The notes beneath the pieces were generated by a model that saw only the letters and a list, made by a program, of their open reading frames with translations, did no database searches and was not told the origin of the DNA. Positions 8,875 through 17,303 of a stretch of 36,322 nt of DNA are shown here, piece after piece (positions within the stretch are counted from its first letter, which is position 1; each line of letters starts with the position of its first letter). The stretch is from an uncultured Pirellula sp. (GTDB lineage Bacteria > Planctomycetota > Planctomycetia > Pirellulales > Pirellulaceae). The stretch spans positions 1 through 36,322 of the forward strand of contig CAITIE010000018.1 in assembly GCA_903892355.1 (NCBI GenBank), in the 5' to 3' direction. The position numbers and the translations under genes were made by a program.

Positions 8875-9792
8875 TTAACCGCTTATCTGCTGGCGGGTCA
8901 TCCAATTCGAGATACATTGCCTCAAGCCCTCCCTGGCGTCACGGTAGGAGTGGTCAGCCCTATCGATAACCTTCACCTGATGCAAGGGTTCGGAAAGGTC
9001 CTCTCCATCGGTTTTCTCTCTGGAGGACTTCACGGCGCACCGCTGGATTGCGTCTCGTACCTGTCGATCGGCATCTCGAAAATTGACAGAGCCTTCGCGG
9101 ACCTCGGAGTCGCCAAAGACCCACAGTGATGGGATTTGAATCTCAGCGATGAACGATAAGTAATCATAAGTCGCTCCGCTACCGTACTTGTCCAGGAACG
9201 TGGCTGCCGATACCCAATTTGGTAGTGGGAACCGAACGCGCATGATGTGGTGGTCATTCCCGGCTTCGCAGAGCGATTGAGCTTGGGCCAAGTGCTCTTG
9301 AAAGACCGCTCGCTTCAATGGGTCCGCCAAGAGCAAATCCGTGTTTAGTCTCGGTGGGGACAGTGCAATGAATCGGTCGATGCCTTCGAGTTTGTTGGCC
9401 AGTGAGTACGCGGATTTTACAGCACCGAGCGAATGGGCGATGATGCCTACGCGTGGGCTTCCCTCAGACTTCGCGTAATCCACCCAGCCTTTCAGATCCT
9501 CTACCGCGCACTTGATCGTTTCGAACATGGATCCTATTCGAGCCGGATACTCCGAGGAGCCAAAGCTGGCCAGGTCGTGTCCGCGGGTGTTGATCAGGAG
9601 TGCGCTATCCCCGTTGAGCAGGCACGTTTCGGCGACGAACTGCAATAGGGATGAGCCGTAAAAGTTGCCGTTAACGCCGTGGACGATGATCCATGCTCGT
9701 TGCGACGTTGTTTTCGGATGCGCGAGGAACCCATGCAGTTTGAAACCGTCCACCGTCGTTGTTTCGACTAACTGACCGTACAACGTATGCAT
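8875..9792 (-). CDS. Alpha/beta hydrolase fold protein
   Basis: A 305-residue single-domain alpha/beta hydrolase. The oxyanion HG motif is IIVHGVNGN (36-43), the nucleophile elbow AHSLG places Ser121, and Asp228 (VFGDSE) and His281 (DRADHS) complete a plausible catalytic triad. There is no signal peptide, so a cytoplasmic esterase, thioesterase or acyltransferase is likely. The frame extends to a TTG at 9822, but that start would lie inside the T-run of the terminator of the upstream gene. ATG at 9792 with AGGA at 9799-9802 is the better start. It is the first of three same-strand genes, 55 bases before the ligase. In Lux operons the equivalent hydrolase (LuxD) releases fatty acid from acyl carriers. 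Whether this one does so is an inference from context. Confidence 0.85.
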   Translation of the reverse strand: MHTLYGQLVETTTVDGFKLHGFLAHPKTTSQRAWIIVHGVNGNFYGSSLLQFVAETCLLNGDSALLINTRGHDLASFGSSEYPARIGSMFETIKCAVEDLKGWVDYAKSEGSPRVGIIAHSLGAVKSAYSLANKLEGIDRFIALSPPRLNTDLLLADPLKRAVFQEHLAQAQSLCEAGNDHHIMRVRFPLPNWVSAATFLDKYGSGATYDYLSFIAEIQIPSLWVFGDSEVREGSVNFRDADRQVRDAIQRCAVKSSREKTDGEDLSEPLHQVKVIDRADHSYRDAREGLRQCISNWMTRQQISG

Positions 9793-9798
9793 TGCGAT

Positions 9799-9802
9799 TC
9801 CT
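9799..9802 (-). promoter_or_regulatory. Ribosome binding site deciding the hydrolase start
   Basis: AGGA on the minus strand, 6 bases before ATG at 9792. It supports this start over the TTG at 9822. Confidence 0.6.
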
Positions 9803-9820
9803 AGGTTGGCTCGCTCCAAC

Positions 9821-9856
9821 AAAAAAAGGCAGTCCGTTGGAGTTACGGGCTGCCTT
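9821..9856 (-). terminator. Strong intrinsic terminator of the coiled-coil gene
   Basis: Read on the minus strand, a 12-bp stem (9845-9856 with 9826-9837, one G-T pair) with a 7-base loop is followed by a run of seven T (9827-9821). It ends the transcript of the gene at 9970-11445 only about 30 bases before the hydrolase start. Confidence 0.9.
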
Positions 9857-9903
9857 AAGTTCTATGATTTTTCAGCGTTTGGGGAAGACGTCATGGTACG
9901 TGG

Positions 9904-9923
9904 GTGAGTACTGCAGGACTCAC
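9904..9923. promoter_or_regulatory. 20-bp near-perfect palindrome
   Basis: GTGAGT-A-CTGCAG-G-ACTCAC is palindromic except for one base pair. It lies between the coiled-coil gene stop and the terminator, about 110 bases upstream of the hydrolase start. It could be an operator for the three-gene set or part of the mRNA 3' end. Confidence 0.4.
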
Positions 9924-9943
9924 TCACGCCGAAATTCATCTCC

Positions 9944-9972
9944 GGGTAGGTTGCTAACGGGGTAGGTTGCTA
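9944..9972. repeat. Two-copy 16-bp repeat spanning a stop codon
   Basis: GGGTAGGTTGCTA occurs at 9944-9956 and 9960-9972. The TAG stop of the minus-strand coiled-coil gene (9970-9972) lies in the second copy, so the duplication starts in the coding end and runs into the 3' region. Confidence 0.75.
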
Positions 9973-11445
9973 CGGGTTTTCAGATGGAACCGACTTGCCG
10001 TCGGACGACTGGTAGAGTCCAGACACCCGCCCAGTGCTCGGCACGCCTGCTTCGCGACGAATGAAGTCGCTGGCTCGGTTTGCAGAACCCAGCGGAACAA
10101 CATCCTCTTCTCCCGATCCACGCAGGTAACCCATCAACTTGTCGAGATTGATGCGGCTGACGCCCATTGCCTTGGCTTGTTGCTCGATCTCTAAGCGTCT
10201 TCTGGCGACGACTTCGTTGGCACCTTCGAGTTTGTCCCCAAGGACCTTGAACTCATCCCCAACGACCAGCCACCGGGTGTTTACGCTCAAGTTACCATCG
10301 ATGCGGCCATCGGGGCGAAGATCTACGGAGACATCGCCACCATTTTGCGCAATCAGAGCGCGCACCGTATCGCGATCATCTTTGCCGTCGCCGTCGATAT
10401 CGAGTTTTCCGACGAGGCCGAAGCTGACCTTGCGTCCGGGTTGCCATGCTGGCGAATAGATCTTATCTCCACGAAGGATCGTTGCGTGCTTGCGATCAGG
10501 TAGCACGCGGGCACGGGATAGGTGCTCTGTTTGCTGATTCACGTCGACCACTTCAAGCCGTGCCTTGGGTTTCTGATCAGCGACTTTGCTGGCAGTGTCG
10601 TCTAGCACCGCAAAGCGAACCCCAGGTCGCAGTCCATCTGCTTTGCCGAGATTCAGGTAAACCGTATTTCCGCCATCGGTAACTTCGGTGATTTTCCCTT
10701 GAACGTATTGAAAATCTTCGCCTTTGATTTCCTCGAGTTGCTTGCCGAGGATCTCGTTTTGCTTGGCGAGTTCATCACGTTTCCTGGTGACTTCAGTGAT
10801 ATCTTTTTGGTACTGGGCTTTTTCAGCTTCGCGTTGTTTGGCCACCCGCTGCTGTTCCGTCTTGATTTGGGTGATCTCGTCCTGACGCTCTTTCTCCTTC
10901 TGCGTGTATGTCACGGTAGCTTGCTCGAGTTGGCTAGCCAGAGTATCCGCCCGCTTGCGTTCGGCTTCGGTGTTGAGCGTCCATTGCTTCAAGGCCGTTT
11001 CGTAGTTGGCGTTGAGCTCGACTTCTTTTCTGGATTGTGCTTCGACCTGGATATTCTTCTCCCGGACCGTTTGCATCAGCGTCTCAACGAGCTTGCGATA
11101 GTTTTTCTCCGCGGAATTGGGGCCGAACAAGGCCATATCGGCGTTGTACTTTTTCTGGACGTCAGCCACTTCAGTAGCGTTGGGGAACGACGATGCCATT
11201 TGCTCGATTTCGACTTGGGTACCCGGTTGCGAGCCCAAGATCATCGAAAGGAGCTGTGACTTTTTCCTCTCTTCGGTCGCCTTGGCGTCCGCTTCTCTCA
11301 TTTTGGTCTCGGCTTCTTTTACTTGCTTGAAATTCGTTCCGGATTGGAAAACGACGTAGCAAAGGGCGCCGATGCAGAGCAAGCTGACGAAAGACATGAC
11401 GATGACATAAGCTTGCCATACGTAAAGATTGCGATCGCGGGCCAT
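9970..11445 (-). CDS. Membrane-anchored coiled-coil protein with a possible BRCT-like region
   Basis: A protein of 491 residues, start ATG at 11445 with GAGGT about 6 bases upstream (the frame also has a TTG at 11448). One membrane helix lies at about residues 11-33. The part up to about residue 250 is rich in K, E, Q and A with long heptad-like stretches, so an extended coiled coil is very likely. A globular C-terminal half follows. Residues 339-396 include VGKLD, a DIDGDGKDD calcium-loop-like insert, RALIAQNGGDV and TRWLVVGDE, an order that resembles a BRCT domain. I do not recognise a named family. The topology suggests a periplasmic coiled coil anchored in the inner membrane, perhaps a scaffold, but this is inference. 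Confidence 0.8.
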   Translation of the reverse strand: MARDRNLYVWQAYVIVMSFVSLLCIGALCYVVFQSGTNFKQVKEAETKMREADAKATEERKKSQLLSMILGSQPGTQVEIEQMASSFPNATEVADVQKKYNADMALFGPNSAEKNYRKLVETLMQTVREKNIQVEAQSRKEVELNANYETALKQWTLNTEAERKRADTLASQLEQATVTYTQKEKERQDEITQIKTEQQRVAKQREAEKAQYQKDITEVTRKRDELAKQNEILGKQLEEIKGEDFQYVQGKITEVTDGGNTVYLNLGKADGLRPGVRFAVLDDTASKVADQKPKARLEVVDVNQQTEHLSRARVLPDRKHATILRGDKIYSPAWQPGRKVSFGLVGKLDIDGDGKDDRDTVRALIAQNGGDVSVDLRPDGRIDGNLSVNTRWLVVGDEFKVLGDKLEGANEVVARRRLEIEQQAKAMGVSRINLDKLMGYLRGSGEEDVVPLGSANRASDFIRREAGVPSTGRVSGLYQSSDGKSVPSENP

Positions 11446-12145
11446 CAATTACCTCGCCGACGAAAAGAATCACCAGTGCACAGACGGGGCAACTCCGCCA
11501 CGCCTCCACCTAGATCCTAAACAGCCCCCTTACTACCGTCAAACTTTCTCTGCACAACTCTGGGTTTTTTCGGAGAATCCCCCCTCCCTACTGCGCTCAA
11601 TCGCGCCATCCGGGAGGGATGTATCGGTTTTTGGGACTTCGCAAGCCGGAACGATGGGGCGCTGGGCATGCGGCAGGCCCATTCCAGATGCCATTTTCTA
11701 CCGTCGATTTTTCGAGGGATTTTGGACGGTTTCTCGATGGTGGGCCGTTTTGAGTTTCAAAGCGTTTTATGCCGAGTCGATCGCATTACGAATGCAAAAT
11801 AAGCTAGATTTCTGAGGTCGAGTCTTCGGTAATGGGCCACGAACGGAACGGTTTCTTGATTCGGCAGGGTTTGTCGGGGATGGGGCTGAACCGATCCCTT
11901 GGCAGTCGTTCGATCCCTCGGCGATCGCCAACATCGATTTGGCTTTAGATTTGCTGGGAATCCAAGGTTTGCTGGGAGTTCCGTGAATCCTCGGCGCACC
12001 ATGGCTTCCCGTTCGAAGGACAGATCTGGAAAAGTGTTCGCTTTTGGAGTGGAACCGATTACCATAGTCTCAGTGCGGGTCGTCTGTCGAAAGCATTCTC
12101 CGACGAAAGCATCCAGGAGTCCCCCTTATCCTTTGCGATTCCATC
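11446..12145. other. Gene-free region between divergent genes
   Basis: About 700 bases between the coiled-coil gene (minus) and the secreted propeller gene (plus). Open frames here are short and unconvincing. A ten-base direct repeat TTTGCTGGGA lies near 11949-11976. Promoters of both genes must be here, but I cannot assign them. Confidence 0.5.
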
Positions 12146-13663
12146 ATGAAGTCATCGATCGCTCGCTCCCTCGTACCATTTGTCGCTTGCCTCGTCGCGG
12201 TTACCTTCGCGCCTTGTGTTTCTCGAGGCCAAATCAACGACGTAGCCATTTCGCCTGCGGGGTTGGAAATCCAATGGGAAAACAGTTTGGGAGGAGCCGG
12301 CCTGGCACGCGGTGAACAAAACTTAGTGATATGGCCTCACAAAACCGAACGCCGAGAGTACGTCGACGTTTATGTTGGCAATCGATTGATCGAACGGATC
12401 GATGGGCGGCAAATCGACAAGGCCGCTGTCGACAAGCTAATTTTAGAAGGAAAGTCGCTCAAGCCGACGCCTGTGTTGGGGTTGAAGGGGGCGCAGGCCA
12501 AGGCTGAGAAGCTCGTTAGTACCTACAAAATTTTGGGTCGAAACGCGACCGTCAAGACATTTAGCGAACCGATTATTTACATCGTCGCTGTTGCATCCAA
12601 CGGCATTGTTTCCACGATCGACGGAGAATCCGGAGAAGTACTCTGGCAAAGCTCGGTTCCAAATGCCGATTTGCCGATCCTGGGGCCAGGCGTATCCGAT
12701 GATTACGTTGCGTTGGTGAACGGAAACCGTTTTTATGCGATGGAGTTGAAAACGGGAAACTTGGTGAACAGCGCACGATTAGCGTTCACTCCAACCGGTA
12801 CCCCTGTTCCGCTTAAGACTCGGATTATGGTGCCTTCCATCGGTGGGCGAATTATCGGTTACGACATGGAAAAACCGGTGATCGAGCCGGTCATCTTGCG
12901 AGCAGGTACCGAAAATCGAAACGGAACCACGATGTCGCCAGACGGTGATTTTCTGGCATGGGCTTCCGATACGAGTTTATTCTTGATCCACAACGAAAAT
13001 GTCCCAAAGATGTGGTCTCGCGTGAACGCAGGTGGACTCGTTGGATCCCGTCCCGTCGCGACGCCCAAAGGGTTCGTGTTCGTTGGTAATTTCGGAACGG
13101 TTATCCATGCGAGTACCAACCGAACGGGGTCGTACCAATGGCGAGCTAACCTCGCGATGCCGACTTCCCGATCACCTATTGTTGCCAGAAATCATGTCTT
13201 GGTACTGTCCGATGACGGCCGACTCGAAGCATTGGATCTGGATACTGGAAATCGCGCATGGCCGACCATGGCACCGAACATCAATCGCGTGCTCGGTGTC
13301 GGGAAAGAAACTGTCTACGTGCGAGATTCGGGAGGTATGCTGGCCACGCACAAGCTTTCCGATGGCTCGCTCGTGGCACGCACCAACTGCTTGCTCCAAG
13401 GTGTTATCCCCAACTCGATCACCGATCGATTGTTGGTTGTGACGAGGGACGGGCATTTGACGTGCCTGCGTGAGAAAGGTGCTGTGATGCCGACCATGTA
13501 CAATCTCGTCTCGGAGGACGATAGCGACCCGTCGAAATCTACCGCAAAGCCCTCCACGGCGACTACCGCTAGCCCGAATAGCAACGCCGATGATGTCTTT
13601 GGTTCGGAACCGAAAGAAACCGCCCCCGCGGGGGATGACAAAGATCCCTTCGATCCTTTCTAA
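12146..13663 (+). CDS. Secreted PQQ-like beta-propeller protein
   Basis: A 505-residue protein with a signal peptide (about residues 1-28, ending near CVSRGQ). Residues about 120-450 form a propeller of PQQ-like blades: GIVSTIDGESGEVLWQSSVP, RFYAMELKTGNLVNSA, DGRLEALDLDTGNRAWPT and GMLATHKLSDGSLVAR. The C-terminal 40 residues are low-complexity, rich in S, T, P and D, and end DDKDPFDPF. The family includes BamB and quinoprotein dehydrogenases. With no visible catalytic signature, a structural or binding role in the periplasm is as likely as an enzymatic one. The nearest AGGAG lies about 26 bases before the ATG, so the translation signal is weak. No operon partner is evident, because dnaB starts 630 bases later. 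Confidence 0.8.
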   Translation: MKSSIARSLVPFVACLVAVTFAPCVSRGQINDVAISPAGLEIQWENSLGGAGLARGEQNLVIWPHKTERREYVDVYVGNRLIERIDGRQIDKAAVDKLILEGKSLKPTPVLGLKGAQAKAEKLVSTYKILGRNATVKTFSEPIIYIVAVASNGIVSTIDGESGEVLWQSSVPNADLPILGPGVSDDYVALVNGNRFYAMELKTGNLVNSARLAFTPTGTPVPLKTRIMVPSIGGRIIGYDMEKPVIEPVILRAGTENRNGTTMSPDGDFLAWASDTSLFLIHNENVPKMWSRVNAGGLVGSRPVATPKGFVFVGNFGTVIHASTNRTGSYQWRANLAMPTSRSPIVARNHVLVLSDDGRLEALDLDTGNRAWPTMAPNINRVLGVGKETVYVRDSGGMLATHKLSDGSLVARTNCLLQGVIPNSITDRLLVVTRDGHLTCLREKGAVMPTMYNLVSEDDSDPSKSTAKPSTATTASPNSNADDVFGSEPKETAPAGDDKDPFDPF

Positions 13664-13696
13664 ATCTGCGCGCGGGACGTTCCTGCCGCCGGATAA

Positions 13697-13776
13697 TCTC
13701 CAAACCGCGACGTCGCCAGACCGCGTCGTCTCCAAACCGCGATGTCCCCAGTTGGTTGTTTCTCCAGTTGGTTGTT
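13697..13776. repeat. 16-bp tandem repeat, five degenerate copies
   Basis: Units start at 13697, 13713, 13729, 13745 and 13761, each beginning TCTCCA, TCGCCA or TCCCCA. The first three share AACCGCG-type cores and the last two share GTTGGTTGTT, so the array has two sub-families in one 16-bp register. Confidence 0.8.
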
Positions 13777-13957
13777 GCGCGTGATTGGTTCCAATTTTGC
13801 CGAGAGCGAGTCAAGTCGGTCTCATAAATTGTTTCCAGCGGATTTCTAGCTACTAAATCTGGTAAGAACTCGCGTCCGTCCAACTCTCCGGTAGAATCTC
13901 ATCGCGTTAGTTCTCCGATCGAGAGACCAGCACATTCCGAGAGGGCTGTATCCTGAC

Positions 13958-14025
13958 GAACTCCCAACGTAGGTGAACTCCTAACGTGGGCGAACTCCTA
14001 ACGTGGGTGAACTCCCAACGTGAGA
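13958..14025. repeat. 17-bp tandem repeat, four copies
   Basis: Units GAACTCCCAACGTAGGT, GAACTCCTAACGTGGGC, GAACTCCTAACGTGGGT and GAACTCCCAACGTGAGA start at 13958, 13975, 13992 and 14009. The GAACTCC-AACGT core is constant. Confidence 0.85.
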
Positions 14026-14066
14026 GTTATTCTTCGTCGGAATCCCTTATGGGAAACCTTCCCGGT

Positions 14067-14112
14067 TGGAACCGCACCCGTGGAACCGCATCACGGTGGA
14101 ACCGCATCACGG
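14067..14112. repeat. 16-bp tandem repeat, three copies
   Basis: TGGAACCGCATCACGG at 14081-14096 and 14097-14112, preceded by a shorter related unit at 14067-14080. Confidence 0.8.
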
Positions 14113-14273
14113 GAATGGTTTGTCCCTCGGATCAGCGCTGTGAAGTGTTGCTGCGGTGGCAAGGTGCTAATGATTGGATTTCCAATAGCATCGGTGGGAC
14201 TTGCTAGGCATGCATGAGTGCTCTGGAGGTCTTCGTGAATCGAGACTCTCCAGGGTTTTGGATGGGGTATGAC

Positions 14274-14281
14274 AAAGGAGG
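14274..14281 (+). promoter_or_regulatory. Ribosome binding site of dnaB
   Basis: AAAGGAGG, 9 bases before the GTG at 14291. It decides for this start. The ATG at 14269 is in another frame. Confidence 0.75.
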
Positions 14282-14290
14282 ATAGGCATC

Positions 14291-15796
14291 GTGGCGACAG
14301 GACAAGGACAAGGGCAAGGGCAGAAACGGACTCGCAAGGATGGCGGCTTCAGCAAAGGCGGCCCTGGTGACTCCGAGGCGAGCGCAGCGAGTATTCTCGA
14401 GCGATCGCCTCCGTACGATCTGACGGCGGAACGGGCGGTGATGGGGTGCATGCTTCTCAATCCGGATGTGGTCAACGATCTTTCGCTATTGCTCCGCTTT
14501 GAAGATTTTTTCGACGATGCTCATCAGAAGCTCTATCGGGCGATGGTCAACATGTTCGATAGCGGTCGGAAGATCGACATCACGCTTCTGGTCAACGAGC
14601 TCAAAAGCTCGGGGGATTTCGAGTTGGTAGGAGGAGCGGCATATCTGGCGCAATTGGCGAACAGCGTTCCGAACGCGGCACACGCAATCTATTATGGCGA
14701 GATAGTCCGTTCGAAAGCCACACTCCGTCGCTTGATCGATGCCTCGAGTTCCATCCTCAAGGATGCGTATGACGAGAGCATTGACTCCAAGCTGTTGATG
14801 TCTCAAGCGGAACAGAGAATCTTTCAGATTCAAGACGAACGGAATGCCAGCCAAGCTCGCGTCGTCTCCGATGTTCTCACCGATTCACTCAAACGGATCG
14901 ATTTGCGGATGCAAGGCGAGCAACTGGCGTCAGGGGTGCTGACCCACTTCACCGATTTCGATCAAATGACCGGTGGATTGCACAATGGTGAACTGATTAT
15001 TCTCGCTGCCCGTCCTAGTATGGGCAAAACAGCATTCGCGATGAATATTGCCGAGCACGTTGCGATGAAGGATAAAGCGCCGACGCTTTTTGTAAGCTTG
15101 GAAATGAATTCGATCGAATTGGTAGACCGTTTGCTCTGCTCGGTTGCCAGGGTGAATGGTTCGCGGCTCCGCGTTGGGACGATCACCCAAGACGAACAAA
15201 AGCGAATCCTCTCGAACGCTGCCGAAATCAGCTTGGCCCCTCTGTATATCGATGATACGCCTAGCCGTACGGTAAGCGAAATCGCAGCCGTCGCACGCCG
15301 TATCACACAGCAGGAAACCAAAAAGCCAGGGGGCCGCGCGCTGGGCTTGATCGTGATCGACTACTTGCAGCTGATCGAGCCGGACAGCTCGAAAGATCCT
15401 CGGCAAGAACAAGTCGCCAAGATCGCGCGGCGATTGAAGATGCTCGCACGGGAGCAAAGCGTTCCCGTGCTCTGTTTGTCGCAGCTCAACCGGCAAGCCG
15501 AAGACAGCAAGGACCACCGGCCACGATTGAGCCACCTGCGGGAATCAGGCGCCATCGAGCAGGATGCGGACGTTGTCATGTTCGTCCACCGGGAAGAGTA
15601 CTATCGACGCGCCGAGGAAGCCGCGGAAGTGGCAGGGCAAGCGCAGATCATCATTGCCAAGCAGCGGAATGGGCCGATCGGCGACGTGGATTTGGTCTGG
15701 GAGAGGAACTTTACCCGCTTCCTCAATAAGGCGGCTGAATACCATGAGGATTTTGCGGGCATGCAGAACGATTTTTCCACCCCAGGTGGGTACTAA
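14291..15796 (+). CDS. dnaB: Replicative DNA helicase DnaB
   Basis: A 501-residue DnaB-family helicase, which unwinds the fork as a hexamer in chromosomal replication. The N-terminal DnaB domain starts at about residue 37 (PPYDLTAERAVMGCML). The RecA-like ATPase core has Walker A ARPSMGKTAFA (Lys246), LFVSLEM, the Walker B region GLIVIDYLQL, and the SQLNR and LRESGAIEQDAD motifs of DnaB. The size is normal for the family. The first 20 residues add a GQGQGQGQ tract coded by a near-perfect short DNA repeat. Such basic or Gln/Gly-rich extensions are not part of the conserved fold. Start is GTG with a strong ribosome binding site. DAHP synthase follows 72 bases later on the same strand, and the two may be co-transcribed. 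Confidence 0.97.
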   Translation: MATGQGQGQGQKRTRKDGGFSKGGPGDSEASAASILERSPPYDLTAERAVMGCMLLNPDVVNDLSLLLRFEDFFDDAHQKLYRAMVNMFDSGRKIDITLLVNELKSSGDFELVGGAAYLAQLANSVPNAAHAIYYGEIVRSKATLRRLIDASSSILKDAYDESIDSKLLMSQAEQRIFQIQDERNASQARVVSDVLTDSLKRIDLRMQGEQLASGVLTHFTDFDQMTGGLHNGELIILAARPSMGKTAFAMNIAEHVAMKDKAPTLFVSLEMNSIELVDRLLCSVARVNGSRLRVGTITQDEQKRILSNAAEISLAPLYIDDTPSRTVSEIAAVARRITQQETKKPGGRALGLIVIDYLQLIEPDSSKDPRQEQVAKIARRLKMLAREQSVPVLCLSQLNRQAEDSKDHRPRLSHLRESGAIEQDADVVMFVHREEYYRRAEEAAEVAGQAQIIIAKQRNGPIGDVDLVWERNFTRFLNKAAEYHEDFAGMQNDFSTPGGY

Positions 15797-15868
15797 GGCA
15801 CTCCGCAATTCGGCCTCGAGGGTTTATTCTGGCATGATCCAGAAAATCATCCCTTACCGTTGCCATTT

Positions 15869-17227
15869 ATGACCCCACCGTGGAACCCAGAGTCGTGGAA
15901 GCAGTTTCCGGCGGCTCAGCAACCCAATTACCCAGACCCGAACGAGCTGAAACAAGCTCTAGGGCAGCTTTTGCGTCTTCCTCCGCTGGTAACCAGCTGG
16001 GAAATCGACCATCTGAGGGAAGGCATCGCCGACGCACAACGTGGCGATGCGTGGTTGCTGCAAGGGGGCGATTGCGCGGAAACATTTGACGAATGCCAAA
16101 CCGAACAAATTGCGAGCAAGCTGAAACTGCTTCTCCAAATGAGTTTGGTTATCGTCTTTGCGTCTCGCAAACGGATCGTCCGAGTTGGACGCATCGCGGG
16201 ACAATACGCTAAACCTCGATCGAACGATACGGAGACGCTTCACGGAGTGACGTTTCCCTGCTATCGAGGCGATATCGTCAATCAATTTGAGTTCTCCGAG
16301 CATGCACGTCGGCCCGACCCTAGCCGTTTGCTCCGTGGGTACGAGCGTTCCGCCCTGACTCTCAACTTCATTCGCGCTCTCAGCGAAGGTGGTTTTGCGG
16401 ATCTGCATCACCCTGAAAACTGGAACCTCCTCTTTGTGAACGAAGCCAAAGGAGAAGTCGCCAAACGGTATCGCGATCTGGTCAAATCGTTAGGAGACGC
16501 GTTGCGATTTATGGAGACGATCCTGGAGGGATCCACTGTCTCGGAATTGAAGCGGGTCGATTTTTTCACCTCGCATGAAGCGCTCTTGCTCGATTATGAA
16601 ACTGCCTTGACACGCCCGAGCGTGCGGGGGATCGGGTATTACAACATGGGTACGCATTTGCCCTGGATCGGAGAGAGAACGCGGTCCATCGATGGAGCAC
16701 ACGTCGAGTACTTTCGCGGCATTCGAAATCCGATAGGCGTGAAGATTGGACCGAATATCTCGCCTGACGAACTTGTCGATCTCGTGCGGCGTTTGAACGC
16801 AGACAACCAGCCAGGACGGTTGACTTTGATCCATCGCATGGGACGCAGGCATGTAGAATCTCGATTGCCAGGGCTGATCGAAGCCATCCAACGCTCTGGT
16901 TTGACGGTGCTCTGGGTGTGCGACCCAATGCACGGCAATACGGTCTCCACCAACAGCGGACGCAAAACCCGTCGATTCGATGACATCGTGGATGAGTTGC
17001 GCCTCTCGTTCGCGATTCATCATGCTTGCGGTTCGATGTTGGGTGGCGCTCACCTTGAACTCACCGGCGAGAATGTTACCGAGTGCATGGGGGGATCGCG
17101 GAACCTAACCGAATCGGATTTGGAATCCGCGTATCAAACCCAAGTCGACCCGCGATTGAACTACGAACAGGCGCTCGAAATCGCGTTTGAAATCGCTGGT
17201 AAGCTGACCGAGTACAGAGCGTCGTGA
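15869..17227 (+). CDS. Class II 3-deoxy-7-phosphoheptulonate (DAHP) synthase
   Basis: A 452-residue enzyme for the first step of the shikimate pathway: phosphoenolpyruvate plus erythrose 4-phosphate gives DAHP, in the cytoplasm. It belongs to the plant/mycobacterial type II family. Diagnostic motifs are LLQGGDCAE (metal-binding Cys69), RVGRIAGQYAKPRS, TSHEALLLDYE, YNMGTHLPWIGERTR, GVKIGPN, WVCDPMHGNT and HLELTGENVTECMGG. The length fits the family. The frame opens with TTG at 15860, but ATG at 15869 is the better start. No clear ribosome binding site precedes either. It follows dnaB by 72 bases and precedes a YqaJ-type nuclease by about 75, with no metabolic link between the three. Feedback control is not visible in the sequence. 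Confidence 0.95.
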   Translation: MTPPWNPESWKQFPAAQQPNYPDPNELKQALGQLLRLPPLVTSWEIDHLREGIADAQRGDAWLLQGGDCAETFDECQTEQIASKLKLLLQMSLVIVFASRKRIVRVGRIAGQYAKPRSNDTETLHGVTFPCYRGDIVNQFEFSEHARRPDPSRLLRGYERSALTLNFIRALSEGGFADLHHPENWNLLFVNEAKGEVAKRYRDLVKSLGDALRFMETILEGSTVSELKRVDFFTSHEALLLDYETALTRPSVRGIGYYNMGTHLPWIGERTRSIDGAHVEYFRGIRNPIGVKIGPNISPDELVDLVRRLNADNQPGRLTLIHRMGRRHVESRLPGLIEAIQRSGLTVLWVCDPMHGNTVSTNSGRKTRRFDDIVDELRLSFAIHHACGSMLGGAHLELTGENVTECMGGSRNLTESDLESAYQTQVDPRLNYEQALEIAFEIAGKLTEYRAS

Positions 17228-17303
17228 CGTCGATGCATTGCGTGACGGACAACGGTTTGCGTTTCAAACACCGTGTTGTTTCGATCACGCACCAGGAATC
17301 ACC

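Larger units (their letters stand above)
13664..14290. other. Gene-free region upstream of dnaB with three tandem repeat blocks
   Basis: About 630 bases without a convincing gene. It holds three separate short-period tandem arrays, listed on their own, in a little over 400 bases. The dnaB promoter should be here but cannot be assigned. Confidence 0.6.

Noticed and set aside
10699-11259. A plus-strand open frame (186 codons) rich in Leu and Phe
   Set aside because: It is the antisense of the coiled-coil gene. Leu/Phe richness is the complement of Lys/Glu/Gln codons.
14930-15535. A minus-strand open frame (201 codons)
   Set aside because: It is the shadow of dnaB, whose motifs are unambiguous.
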